A stretch of DNA of 64,000 bases. Origin: Nymphalis io. Taxonomy: Eukaryota; Arthropoda; Insecta; Lepidoptera; Nymphalidae. The notes beneath the pieces were generated by a model. It was not told where the DNA came from, did no database searches, and worked only from the letters and a program-made list of their open reading frames with translations. Both the position numbers and the translations under genes were made by a program. Positions 34,325 through 46,352 of the stretch are shown piece by piece; the stretch's first letter is position 1, and each line of letters begins with the position of its first letter. Location of the stretch: contig NC_065918.1 in the NCBI RefSeq assembly GCF_905147045.1, forward strand, positions 11,098,001 to 11,162,000. The letters are read 5' to 3'.

Positions 34325-37300
34325 AAAAAATTAGACAGTTAAGAATAATTTGAATGAAAAACAAAAACCAATACATGAAAACGAAACTGAAAATGAAAGT
34401 CCGTATGTGTTGTATACAGTCGTGTTGTTTCCGGCATCTCGTTAAGAATAAAAGGGAAATTAGTAAGTCTACTATACCTTAGTGCTTGGTGTCGCGAGGT
34501 CTTTTCAAGCGACTAATTAAAAACGCAACAATTATACACATTGTAAGAGTCGAGTAAAGCAGCTTTTATAAGACTTAAAGTAGAATTTTAAAACGTTTAT
34601 ATGTTACCAACAGATGAATATTTTTCATGTTTTGAGTTCCTTTAAGAATTGGCACCTAAACTTTAAATACAAAATGAACTTATTAAAACTAGAGTGTAGC
34701 CTTAACGTATTAAGTAATCTTTCCTAAGCAAACTTCATTGTGTTCTTAACCAAGAATGAGAAATCTAGATAATACAATTACATAACACACAGTACCTATC
34801 ATTAAAACAAGTATTCAATTTATTAAGAATTAAATATTTTCAGAATTTTAGGAATCGATTATATATAATTATATTATTAATATACTTAATATAAACATAA
34901 AGGACAAGTTTTCAATTGACACACGTAATAATGAATCGGTTGTATCAAATAGACGTACCTTGAAATTTACTTTTATTTATTGATTAGGAATGACTGCCTA
35001 TTATAGAAACGGGTGCTTTATACGATTCATTATTTAAATCATAAATGGTCTTAGTTGATATATTTAGTTGGAGCACTAGAATATTATCGTAGATCATCAT
35101 AATTATTTTAAGAGGGTAATGAATAGTTTTATAAAGAACAAAAATACGAACCAAGGTACCGTTAACTACTACAACAGTAGATAGAAACAATTTTTTTCTT
35201 GTTATCTTTAAATTCAATTTCGTCCTATTTATATGTATATTGTTAGAAATAAATTATTTAAATATGATTTAAATTATACTCTATTTGGTTACCCTGTGCT
35301 ATTCAATAGACATTAGAGTCGCTGAATTGTAACAATTGACGTTGTTTCGGTCTTTTGTGAAAGGTGAGTGAGCCAAATTGCAGGCATGTGAGACACGCGA
35401 TATTTTAAGCCCCACATTGGAACTGTCAAAAGCTTAAACTGAATGCTAAAAGAATTACTGGCGATAGCCAGATGCAAAAATTGCCAATCAAAAAGGTTCA
35501 AAAATATAACCAATATTTGTTTGAAAGATTTATCAAAATAGTCTAAAATAAAATCGGCGATAGATGCGAGCCATTTTATACTCCGTACTGGGACTAACCT
35601 CTAACACTACTAATGGTTTTTTATTCATATGTACACTATGGAATAAATCGCCTTTTAGTACATTTTTCATATGAATATTATATAAAAATTGTTGAACCTA
35701 CAATGTATCAAATATATTTTTTATTTTTTAATTATACAACCTTTTCCAAACATTTAAGCGATTTTAACAAATAGAATTTTGTCATAACCTTTTTATTTGG
35801 CTGTTTTCTAATTAGTCCAATTTTAAATATATTCGACAAATCTATGTTGTAAGTTTTGCGTCCAGTCAATCAACCATTGTAATCAAAATGCTAAATGTCT
35901 ATTTTATATAAATAAGTTTCAAGCATTTAAAAAACAGACAAATGAAAAAAATGTCTCTGAAGGCACATTGGCACCAAGGCTTGGAAAGATAATAAGTATT
36001 TTTCAATGAATGAATGAAACCATTCCCACGATCATATATGCAAATGGTTTAATCCCAGTCATCCTTGCTTACCATCTTAGTTGGCTCGAGTGCCGTGGCC
36101 AAGATGCAGATAGTGGTGTTGCTAGAATCAGTAAAGTAGATTTCTCAACCTATCCCCCTGGCCGTATGGTCTCCGCTGACGGGGCATAATCCTAGGCCCG
36201 CTAGAATAATTATTATTTGTAAATAGTATGTCTTTTTATATGCATATGTTTAAGTATTTAAGTAAAATTATTGATTTTTACTATCTTGCTATGTATCTGT
36301 TCTGTATGTGGATATGAGAGCTTAAATATAATAAAAATAATAATTGATTACCTAATTGATACGAATAGATAAAATTATAAAATATTACAAGTGTGTGAAG
36401 CTTGAGTTAAAAGGTTTTGATTATTTTATATATTTATACACATTGGCGTGTTTTGCCGTTCGCGTACTCCAAGGTTGGGTGGAGGGTGGCCGAGACCCCC
36501 GTAGTGTTATTGAACTTAAACCCTCTTAATCACGTATCGAGTTCACTGGATCAATGTTACGTTAGAATAAAAAACCTGAATTTAATTATTATAAATTATT
36601 AAAAACTAAAATATTAATATTAATCTTAATAAGTATAATTATATAGCTATGATTTTTTTTCGAATGTTTTTTGCAGGATCAACTAATTATCGGTTTTATT
36701 TTCTTTGAAAGAAGTTACAAAATCATATATGTGATATGTGATAGTTACCAGAATTATTGTTTTTCTTAAATAATATAACCGATAATAATAAATCGATGAA
36801 TACGGTTTTTATTAAACCAAATGTTATTAGGGAGAGTTTATAAATTTTAATTTTAAATTAACTGACTGTTTAATGTCATTTATAGGAAGATGTAGTAAGA
36901 GTAACATATTGAACAAATTAAGGCCTTTTGTTTAAAAGTATTCCAACCGCCACATGAGTAGTAGTAATAGGTACCTATCATAAAAACAAAGTTCATGTAT
37001 AACCGTTTAAAGCGATGGGGCTTTCTGTATGGGGGAAGTCAGTTCGATGAGTAGTCCTAAAATAGGCTTACACCGGCGTGCACTTAGCCTGTCTATGTCT
37101 AGAGTGATTTAATATGTCATGAAAGCTTTCAAAGATAAAAACGCTAAAAGTGTAGTACATTTTCCGCAAAGTAATTTTCAGACCGCGCTAGCCAAGATGT
37201 CTTCAATTCCCATTTAAATCACTGAAGTGAAAGCCATGAACTCTAAAAATTGTTTACGTTGTTTGTAATGTGATGCTTTAAACTGATGAAAGTTTCTACC

Positions 37301-38360
37301 AGTAAAACGATATTTGTCAGACTCGTGGTCTTAATATGAAATTAAGTTAAGACTTGTTATCTATAAGTCCTAAGGTTTTTAATGACGTTTGTTGTGAGCG
37401 TCTAAATTTATTCTTAATTTTTTTTTAAAAAACGGGTTAACATTCGATTTAAAAGTAAGCATAATAGTAATAGTAAAGATTATTTGTATCCCAGATTCTC
37501 ACAGCAGACTCACAGGCAACTTCCGCGTCTATGCTTCTCGTTTCCCTTTTGATTTTAATACTTTAAATTTTCATAGCCCCTTTATTTTAGCACTCTAAGT
37601 TAGTTTCACATCACCTACATGATATTTTTACTGTGAATTCGTTCTTTTATTCACTCGATGCGTATTTTTGATACAACTGTAGATTCAGTTCAAGCGATAA
37701 TATGCTAGAAATTATCAAATTAAAACTTGCTTCAAATTCTTTGAACACATGATAGTATTTGTTGTTCTTAAGAGTTATATTTATATGTAGTAAGGTCTAC
37801 CAGTTTCTGTATGAACACAAATCTAAAACTTGTAACGTACAATACAAGCAGTATGTCTCGACCCGTCATGTTTTATTTAGAAAAATAAGTCATAATGCGT
37901 CGATTCAATACTGATAATCCATAAAACTAAGCTCTCAAAATAATATACACTCTTTTGGCTCGTTTTAGCATGGCGCCTAGATATATATAGACGTTTAAAA
38001 ATAAACTTGAGAACAAAGCCAAAGACGCTTGCCTACCGAAAGGGAACAGCAAACATTTATTTTATTAAGAACATGAAAATAAGCCGGGAATAGAATTAAC
38101 TGGAGAATGTTAATATCAAATTTCCCTTATAGAATATGTTTCACTTTTAAAATATAATTAGTTGATTGCATTTCTAAAAATCATTCCAGTTTTATTTGTA
38201 TTTTCACATAAAGATGTAATTTTGGGAAGTAATGTTCCAACTGATGAACAACGGTGTTATATGTTACAAGCGTATATTTTAATTTGGAACCACAAAAATG
38301 TAACAATCATTGGAGCTATTCAATTTATATTTATCACGTATGATTTCATATGAACATACT
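34325..38360. other. AT-rich non-coding stretch with one repeat B scrap
   Basis: At about 35341-35415 a GGTGAGTGAGCCAAATTGCA segment recalls repeat B. A GC-richer patch at about 36095-36205 and another at 36440-36510 look like scraps of an unidentified element. The remainder is AT-rich with only noise frames. Confidence 0.35.
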
Positions 38361-38426
38361 GTCATGTTACTTTTGACAATATCGGGATATCGTATGTTTG
38401 TTTGGCGCGAATTATATCTTTCTTCC

Positions 38427-38463
38427 GGTCGTACAAGGTCTGGGTCGGGTCGTTGTACTGACC
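38427..38463. repeat. Hairpin beside the G-quadruplex motif
   Basis: GGTCGTACAA (38427-38436) pairs with TTGTAC-T-GACC (38453-38463), with one bulged T. The loop holds GGTC-type repeats (GGTCTGGGTCGGGTCG). Confidence 0.7.
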
Positions 38464-38484
38464 CCTCTCCCCACACCCGCTCCC
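38462..38484 (-). other. Canonical G-quadruplex motif (G3N3G3N3G4N3G4)
   Basis: On the plus strand the C runs are 38462-65, 38469-72, 38476-78 and 38482-84, each separated by exactly three bases. The minus strand therefore reads GGGAGCGGGTGTGGGGAGAG then GGG. Four tracts with 3-base loops is a strong quadruplex-forming pattern. It lies on the sense strand if the pico-like gene is transcribed through here. Confidence 0.75.
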
Positions 38485-38567
38485 GTTTATATTTAGACCG
38501 GAAGCCGCAGCGATGGAAGAGCGTCCTCTTTTGCGAACCGAAATTTTTGATAAAATCATACTTATAG

Positions 38568-39100
38568 GCTAAATTAGTTTGAAGGACGTTTTCAGCAAAA
38601 TTATCAAATCACCTATATTTTATATAATGTAAAATGTTACTTGGATTTAATTTTTTGTAACTGTAATAAGGTTTTGGAAGATTTTAATACAATGATTATT
38701 TATTATAATAATGAACAACAGACGATACGTACGATCTAATATCTTGATGCACAAATAATCATTGTATATATTATGTGTTTTAGAACAGTATTTTCATATA
38801 TTAATGCAACAAATGATTTATCATTTAAAACAAACAATAATATAATTATAAAAGATTGACTTTTCAAGTTAGATTTTAATCAATGTTTGTGCATGCTCGT
38901 CGGAGTTTTCTCCGTTTATTTAAATAGCGAGGAAATGCAAGTCTGGGAAAGTTCTCGCTGCAAAAGGCAAAACTGAGATGGGAAAGCCAATCATACTTCT
39001 ACTACAAACATTGTAGGAAGACGTGAAGTGGCCGAGTTGATCCTTATAAAGTTATTAATACTACATATTATCTTTTAAGACTATTTAAATTAGTTTGTGA
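38568..39100. other. AT-rich non-coding stretch
   Basis: Nothing recognised. Confidence 0.3.
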
Positions 39101-39349
39101 GCTGAGGAGCTAGGTCATACTAGTGGACAGGACACGTAAATCTAAAAGTTTTATGTGCATAATTTGGTATTATAATTCATCTGGTACTCGGCGGTCAAGG
39201 AAAACAACTCGAGGTAACCTCCATGTCTCGGATGGAATTTTGCCACACGTGTATTCACCAACCCGCATTTGAATAGCTCACTGGAATAAGTTTCACACTT
39301 TTCATCACGAGGATGCCTTTGCCAAGCAATGGTACATTTACAGTTACTT
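39101..39349 (+). mobile_element. Metulj-type SINE, strongly diverged
   Basis: The order of segments is kept but mutated: GCTGAGGAGCTAGG, TAATTCATCTGGTACTCGGC, a GTCAAGGAAAACA, GGTAACCTCCATGTC, TTTTGCCACACGTGTATTCA, CCAACCCGCATTTGAA and CAAGCAATGGTACATTTACA. The B box is lost. Clearly an old copy. Confidence 0.65.
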
Positions 39350-40155
39350 ACTATATTTTAAATTAATTTGTAATTTTAATGGACATATCAAATTGATTTC
39401 TGTTCAGTTTCATGTTCAGTTGATGCCGTTTTTTTAAATTTGATAAAGTTACAAAGAATATTTTGCCTTCAAAATATTGAGTCAGGCCGACAGAGAATGT
39501 TACTCCCCAATATATTTAAATAAAGCTGGCTGTTGAATGTTGGAAACTAGTAAATAAAACAATAAATGTATCGACTCATCGGCGCCGAATGAGTTATATA
39601 TGGACCGATAGGACGTTATTGCATCGATCTGTCTAGGTCTCAGCTGGGCACTAACTAGTTTTTGTGAGAGTGCGAATAAAATAGAAAATTACATTACATA
39701 ACCATTAATGTAATAGGGAAATTTATTCAAATGTCTAGAACATTGTGGCTTTCGAAAGATTTAAAAGGCGTGACGCTATTGATTTTTATTTAAGAGCTTT
39801 TTGTGATTTTTTTTTCTACATTACATTTCAACAATCTAAGCTTTATTAACAGCATTTTAAATTAAAATAGACTTTATTAAATGATATAGAATAACCACAT
39901 CCTTTAACGTAATGCTTGAGTCTCTGTTTCAAGTGAGCGGATATCAAAATTATTTTCGTTGCAGAGGAAGTTACAGTCTACTCGGCAATCTTACTATTGA
40001 CACAATGAATCCGGTGTTATATCATAGGGGCATTTGCATTTAAATGTGAGACAATGTAACTAGAAATGTATCTAAATGAAATACATATTTATTCAAATAA
40101 AGTTTGTTTATCTATATTTGTTTCTTTTTATCTATGACTTGGTTGGACTTGGACT
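39350..40155. other. AT-rich non-coding stretch
   Basis: A short GC-richer patch at about 39580-39660 holds nothing recognisable. Confidence 0.3.
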
Positions 40156-40437
40156 ATGGTAAGGCTTTGTGCAAGTCCGTCTGGATAGGTTCACGTAACC
40201 ATCACATATCCTACCGCCAAACAGCGATATTTAGTATATCTGTGTTCCGGCTTAAAGGGTGAGCCAGTGTAGTGTACAGGCACAAGGTACATATTTCTTA
40301 GTTCCTAAGGTTAGTGGTATATTGGCGATGTAAGGGATGGTTAATATTTCTTACAGTGCCAATGTCTGTGGGCGGTGGTGACTACTTAACATCAGGTGAC
40401 CCATTTGCCAGTATACATAGATTAAATAAATAAATAT
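40156..40437 (+). repeat. Repeat B copy, near full length
   Basis: TAAGGCTTTGTGCAAGTCCG, CCTACCGCCAAACAGCGATA, GTGTTCCGGCTTAAAGGGTG, ACAGGCACAAGGTACATA, a GGCGATGTAAGGGATGGTTA segment and ACTTAACATCAGGTGACCCA occur in family order, followed by an AAATAAATAAA tail. This copy includes the GATGTAAGG...TTAATATTTCTTACAG segment missing from the 7318 copy, so two subfamilies exist. Confidence 0.72.
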
Positions 40438-41973
40438 GATAGAGATAATAACGATTGGACATTAAAACAGTAATTTAAACTTCAATCATAAAATAAATGT
40501 AAAAAAGTCCTATCTACAACATTGTACTGGACTTTAAAACTAATCAGAAATGTTGTATTTGACATAGTTGGCTTTGTTCACACACAATATGGTATGAATA
40601 CAAACAGGCTTTTCACGTATGGTAGTGAGGTATGGTGATCGTAAATCAAACGGTCGCCGGTTCATTCCCAAAAAGGGTGGAGTACCGTTGTACGAGCGCA
40701 GTAAAATGCAAACGAATCATTTGTGTATTTAACAAGAGGCAGTGTGAAGATCTAAAGCTTCGGCATACAATAAGACATATAATATTTATCACTTAAATTA
40801 TTATAAAAAAATATATATTATATATTTTACGTTTACGCCTCTGCTGTTATTAGTTAGTTATTGACACAATTTGTACATATCGAATTCTATTTGGTAATTT
40901 TCTTTGTATTTTATATATAATCTTACGTATTTCTTTGTTTTTATTATTTTCTTTCATAAAAAAATCTTAAGGATATCTCTCTCTATCGATTTAATTTTCT
41001 CTTTCAAACATGACATAACTTACAAGTGCATTAAGCTTTAAAAACAAAGTAAGAAACCTTAACAAAAAAACACAAAAAAAAACAAACTTCATTTTCAACT
41101 TTTTCCAATTATTTTCATCAAGATACGATTAATAACTATTCGTTTTAGTTCGTTTTTTTCTCTTCATGCTCATAGCTGTGTGTACTCAGGGCGACTTATA
41201 TCAAGCTTTATAGAAAGCAAACACGACGACGTAATGGGTATTCAATTCTGAGGCGAACGTCAATGTGACCGCTAGTTGAACACCACAAATATTGACTGAC
41301 TTCTATGGAGCTATTCCGTACTGAACAAACTCGAAAATCTACATGCGACTTGATCATAAAATATCGGTAAGTGATACGACATCGACTACAATAATTAAAG
41401 TGGATAATATAATGCATATGATACTGGGGTATCGTAATAAAGTATTATCGTGTTGTACATACCTGTACAAATTTGTGTATTGTGATTCGCGATGTACTAG
41501 AATACTGTTGTTCTAATTTTATTATTTATTTTGTACTTATTCCGATGGTATTTCTTATACCAATAAATGAAATAAATGAATAAACAAAATTACCGTAAAG
41601 GTTAACCTAAGGCTACCCTTGGCCTTTGACTATGATGATGTGGCCCATGAATGACTTTTGAAGTTACCGCATATGATTAGTATTTCACGATACGGTCGGG
41701 AAATGTGTCAAATTCGTTTTCCCTAATTATTTTTCAAAATAATATTTGCGAAAAAGTCTGACAGAATTTTTACTATGACTTTGAAACTTAGTAAATTTTG
41801 ACCGTTTTAAATTTTCAAAGATATGACGAACTTTAAAAATTGGTATACGGTTCCGTAAAAATGTATGGCTTAATTTGTATTCCTCGCGGGCTTAATGACT
41901 ACCGTATATCCTGAAACTTCAGAATCTTGAATAGAAAAAGCTACTGGGTAAAAGATACTGTTTCTCTCAAGAT
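40438..41973. other. AT-rich non-coding stretch
   Basis: At about 40615-40670 a CGCCGGTTCATTCCC recalls a tRNA B box but no cloverleaf can be drawn. The frame 41208-41417 has no support. Otherwise nothing. Confidence 0.3.
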
Positions 41974-42208
41974 CAATTTTTAGTGACAGCCAGGAGTTAG
42001 GAAATCGGCGGTTGTATACTCCATGTTATATGCCTCAGAAAGCATGTAAAGCATTTGGTTTTGCGCCTGATTTCTCGGTAGGATTACCGTCCCCTTTCAA
42101 CTTTGAGAGTGAGGGAATAGAGCACTAGTGTTTGCGCACAAGTTTAGGCACTGTAATATTTTCAAATATACTATTTAAAATTGGCTGCAGTGGTCGAATT
42201 CAGGACAG
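41974..42208 (+). repeat. Repeat C copy
   Basis: AGTGACAGCCAGGAGTTAGG, TATATGCCTCAGAAAGCATG, TTTTGCGCCTGATTTCTCGG, TTACCGTCCCCTTTC, GAGAGTGAGGGAATAGAG and GTTTGCGCACAAG appear in order. The 3' part (TTGGCTGCAGTGGTCGAATT) is diverged. This is the most complete plus-oriented copy and gives the family order. Confidence 0.7.
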
Positions 42209-42345
42209 GATATTATTGAAATGTTTATAAGGTATTTTTGACGAGAAAGATTTAACGATAAACTGAAAGGTAAACTATAAATAAAAGCTTTCAATGTGAA
42301 ATAAAACAGCGCCTTTAACAAAACATTTTATTAAATTGTTTTAAT

Positions 42346-42603
42346 TTAGGTAATATGCTTAGTACCTATGCTATTTACAGTTACAGTGTCACTATGTTGA
42401 GGCGTTTCAGGTGCTGGTAGTGAGATACAATCAGTTCGCATCCTAATATCCCCAAGTACGGAATCTCTTTTTTGTCTTTTCCAAACTCTGTATGCCTGAT
42501 TATTATCAGCAGTACTATTCCGTAAGAACTGACTTCGTATTTCATTCGTAAAATGTTTAAAACCGACTTTACGGTGATAAGCTATTTTGATGCGTGTATC
42601 TTT
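42346..42603 (-). other. Unassigned 85-codon open frame without ATG near its start
   Basis: Open from after TGA (42606-42604) to TAA (42348-42346). It reads YHRKVGFKHFTNEIRSQFLR, then NNQAYRVWKRQKRDSVLGDI, then acidic and proline-containing sequence, with an AATAAA about 15 bases past the stop. The composition looks protein-like, but length alone is not significant here. It could be a terminal exon, a decayed mobile-element frame or chance. No family recognised. Confidence 0.18.
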
Positions 42604-42609
42604 TCAATG

Positions 42610-45600
42610 TTACAATTTTATTGTAAAATTTGCATTTCCTCGTAACTTTGATAGGGTGACATAAAAAAATATTGTCATCAGACTTCAATATAATGAGATT
42701 TGGGTTTAAAATATTTTACCTATTTGATGTTTGTTATTAAGCAATTGTGATAACAACGGGGACAAACAGTGTAGCTGGTTTTCCCACACTCTGTGGGAAG
42801 AGCTATACAAAAATATACATTCAGACCGGCAAAAGTATACTTAAGGATGTAGTAAATATATTACTGGTTCGATTCCCGTATAGGATTTATTTTGAATGGG
42901 GCACTGGGTACGTTTTATAACTAACAAAGCAGCAAAACAGCAAACTTCGGAATAATATAACTATAAAGCAATTTATTTGTTTATAATTGATATTGCTGCT
43001 AAAGGGGTTCATATTGTTACAAATACAAAAGGAAATTTAATGAAGAAAATTTAATGATTTCAAACTAGCACTGCATTTAGCTGTAGATGTCCCTTTGAAA
43101 GTACGCAGGTCACAATTAAGCTCTTTTTATATTTATGTCGCTCAGAAAAAGATGCGCGTCGTGTATTAGTGAAATACTTTGATCTTGACTAAATACGTTT
43201 TGGTAGATTTTAAATGAAGAAGAGGCAGAAATTTCATTGATTAAAATTGTTAGTTTAGATGATAATAATAAACAAGAAATTATTATTATTATAAATGTAT
43301 ATGTGTCGGTATACACGTACATTATTTAGTAATATCATCGGATCACCAATATGATCACATCATCAAAATGCTTAAAGATATGGGATTAATTTATCGAAAC
43401 GTTAAGTTCTTTTAGGTTATACTACTAAACATTACTATATATACATTTTAATTATAAATCTAAGTGAAATATTAACTTTTCCTACATTTAAGAAACGACT
43501 AGTGGATTGAGTGAAAGTAAAAGAATTTAGGTACCGCACGATTTACAGAAATAGGTGCTTGCAAACCTGTTCTATAGTATTATTAACTGAACAGGCCTTC
43601 TGCCGTTTGAATAAAATAAAAGGAATTTAATAAAATAAAAATGTAACTATAATGTTCTCTCCACGCGTAGTTAATCTATATTAATTAGTCTAATGAAAAC
43701 TACGTCAAATAAAAATAACAAGTCAAGAGCATCAGAACGACGACAAAATTTCTATACGGTTATTTTGCTCATATGGCAGACATTATTAATAGTGATAATA
43801 GCGCTAGAAGTATTAAGGGCAGCGTCTGGCGCCATGGTAACGCTGCGTTGTCAATCGACAGCGCATCGAATTTGTAAAAGAAAGCTTTATATATTATTTG
43901 CTCATGTCTGCCTCTGACGCTGATGTTCTTTTGAAAATTACAGACAGACAACTAGGGCTCTGATTATTTTTTATTTTATTTTATTAATTGGTTTATATTA
44001 GATTATTATTAATTGATTTTTATGATGACAAAAGTGTATATGACATACACTGTAAGACATAACGAATCCAATGAATATTATTAGAAACACGAGCAAACGC
44101 CTTAGTAGAGCTTTTTTACATTTTCACAATTATATCCCGTTATAATAAAGCCCGTGTATGGATTTTCTTAGATTTTAGAATGCATTTGACCAGCTCCTGC
44201 AGTAAAAATTTAAATATTCTTTTTTACAAATTTATTGCGCTTTCTGAAACGCAATAATTAACTGGATCAAAACGATTCGTACTGATCTGAACTATGATCA
44301 CTATCGATATGAAACATGACCAAATTATATATTGACATGCTCACCAACTCCCTATATAGCTATATATTGTGCAAAGTTATTTGTTTCAACGAAGCGTTCA
44401 ATTGAATTTGGTTTATAAACAGATAGGAGATAAAATCAAAATACCTCCATCGCTTCAATATAATTAAATAATATTCTTTTTTTAAAAAGGTTGAATTATG
44501 TATCATTCTTAATACAAATATTAACTACGTAAAAATAACGAGTTATAAATGTTTTTCTTTTGTTTGATTATATAAGCAATGCTGTGTTACCTTCTTTCGT
44601 ATGTGAAATCATTAATGACAGAAACAACTTTTGGCAGAAGGCAGTAAATTTCAAGCGATTTTTACAAATTAGTTACAATTGAGCTTGAAGAGCGTTAAAA
44701 ATTAATTAATTTATATTCAAACGTGTTGTAATAAACATGTCGACATTATTGTGTTCGCACTGCAAATGTCTGATAAAGTATTTACGTCCGGGAGCTTATT
44801 TTCTGTCACAAAATGTGTTTCAATCGTGGCTGTATGCTTTAGCCTATGCAATTTTATTTTAAGTTGAAAAATTAAACTTGTATATACAACCTCTTTGTAG
44901 GCAACTTAAATTTTTAATGTACGCTTATTATATTTAAGTAGCTGACATGACCCAATGGGTTTAATTAGAGAATCAAGATCGGCTACATGAGGCGAGAAAC
45001 TAATCAAATGATAAGTATTTTTTATGATAACTAAATTTAGAAATTAGCCAGTTCAAATGGTATAGCGAGGTGGATGGTGGACTGAATCTTTTTACAGAAA
45101 ATTAAAAGTTCGTTCATTTAAATATTGAGACGATGTAACAATGAGGCCCAACATCTATCTGACCGAGGCTAAATTAAATCGCTTATGTTATAATCTAAAA
45201 TATATTATAATATGGCATACGAAAGTTATGTAGGTACCTTATTAGAACTACAAAGTTGCAAAGAAAACTTCTGTAGTATTGTTATATATTACATTAAATA
45301 AAATCAGTATCCCCGAAAAAGAAAGAAGCTTTCAGAAATTTTCCACTTTTCAAATAAATCGCCCAAAATAACCTAATGACTCTATATAAAACCCTGATAT
45401 AAAATATTTTATGTTGGGAGTTTAAAAGTGGTTAAAACCATATTTCGCTCTAATCCTATTAGTATCTCAATATAAGTCTGCTTCTCTAAGGCTAGCGTGA
45501 ACATATTTGACGTAATCTGTGTGTTTCCAATATCGAAGCCGCATCGATCCACAGGATGGTTCGCTTTGTGCTTTGTGGGTATCAGAAAGCAATTCAATGC

Positions 45601-46193
45601 TGATAATATTGTACGTTTATGGAAAGCAAAGTTTAAAGGCATGTCTAAGCTTTGAATGATAATCGATCAGGATTTAATATTTAATAATCCAGAACATGCG
45701 TCTTTTATTCGTGTTTTTATTATAGAAATCATATATTAACTTCTGCTAGCGGTTTCCCGTTTTGTAAGTTGAATTTAACTTATAACAGGATTACTTCACT
45801 TATAACTTTGTTTCCCACCCAATTAGGTATCCTGTGAGTTTTCGCTGAATAATGAGCTTTCGAAGATATCAGAAACTTCAAGCAGATTTAAAAGTAGATT
45901 AGTAAGTAAACTAATTTCTTACTTAAAATTTTTCGTTACATTTTTTTTATTAGTATATTTATAAGTATATTACAGCTATATGAAGTTATAAATTACTTGA
46001 ATTTAAATTAGCCTAATATATATCTAATATATTAAATAAATGATACTATAAACTTGTATTATTATAGTATGTGCCACACAAAGGAATCTATTAGACGATC
46101 TGCTTCAAGTCATAACTAAATTCTTATAAACAATATCTTTTAATACTCAAAAGAATGTAGTTTATATTAAAATTCATCTTGGGTGAACTTGGT
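42610..46193. other. AT-rich non-coding stretch
   Basis: A tRNA B-box-like ACTGGTTCGATTCCCGTATA at about 42863-42884 may be a SINE scrap. Frames at 43116, 43693 and 45409 have no support beyond length; that at 43693-43917 encodes a basic start and one hydrophobic segment. No repeat family is recognised. Confidence 0.3.
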
Positions 46194-46352
46194 AATAGGG
46201 CTTTGTGCAAGCCCGTCTGGCAACACCATCATATTCTAAGAAACAGTTAAACAACAATACTTAATATTGATATATTCCCGTTTGAAGGGTGAGTTAGCTA
46301 ATATAACTACAGGCACAAGGAACATAACACATTAGCTCTCAAAGTTGAAGTC
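46194..46352 (+). repeat. Repeat B copy, 3'-truncated and diverged
   Basis: AATAGGGCTTTGTGCAAGCC, CCCGTCTGG, then AACAACAATACTTAATATTG, CCGTTTGAAGGGTGAGTTAG and CTACAGGCACAAGGAACATA; it stops after TTAGCTCTCAAAGTTG. Internal small deletions are visible. Confidence 0.65.

Larger units (their letters stand above)
38362..38559 (-). other. GC-rich open-frame island, candidate exon or dead ORF
   Basis: The minus strand is open across the island and reads GRSSIAAASGLNINGSGCGE then RGQYNDPTQTLYDRKKDIIR, ending in TGA. In the central 21 codons 19 end in G or C, striking in a genome this AT-rich and suggestive of real coding. A donor-like AAAA|GTAACA lies near the end; no strong acceptor is seen. No family recognised. 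The plus strand is also open (38310-38567), with ACCGGAAGC (ETS-like) upstream of GCGATGG, so a promoter or 5' UTR is an alternative. It shares strand with the pico-like gene. Confidence 0.3.

Noticed and set aside
40611..40690. Possible tRNA-like segment ending CGCCGGTTCATTCCC.
   Set aside because: The acceptor and D arms cannot be paired, and it does not match either SINE family in the window.
42855..42890. tRNA-like B box, GGTTCGATTCCCGT.
   Set aside because: No A box or foldable cloverleaf upstream. At most a SINE scrap, not a tRNA gene.
43693..43917. 74-codon frame with basic start and one hydrophobic segment, like a small membrane protein.
   Set aside because: Hydrophobic runs are common in AT-rich chance frames, and an opposite-strand frame overlaps it. 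No other support.
45409..45642. 77-codon minus-strand frame with balanced composition.
   Set aside because: No recognised motif, splice site or flanking coding context; within chance length.
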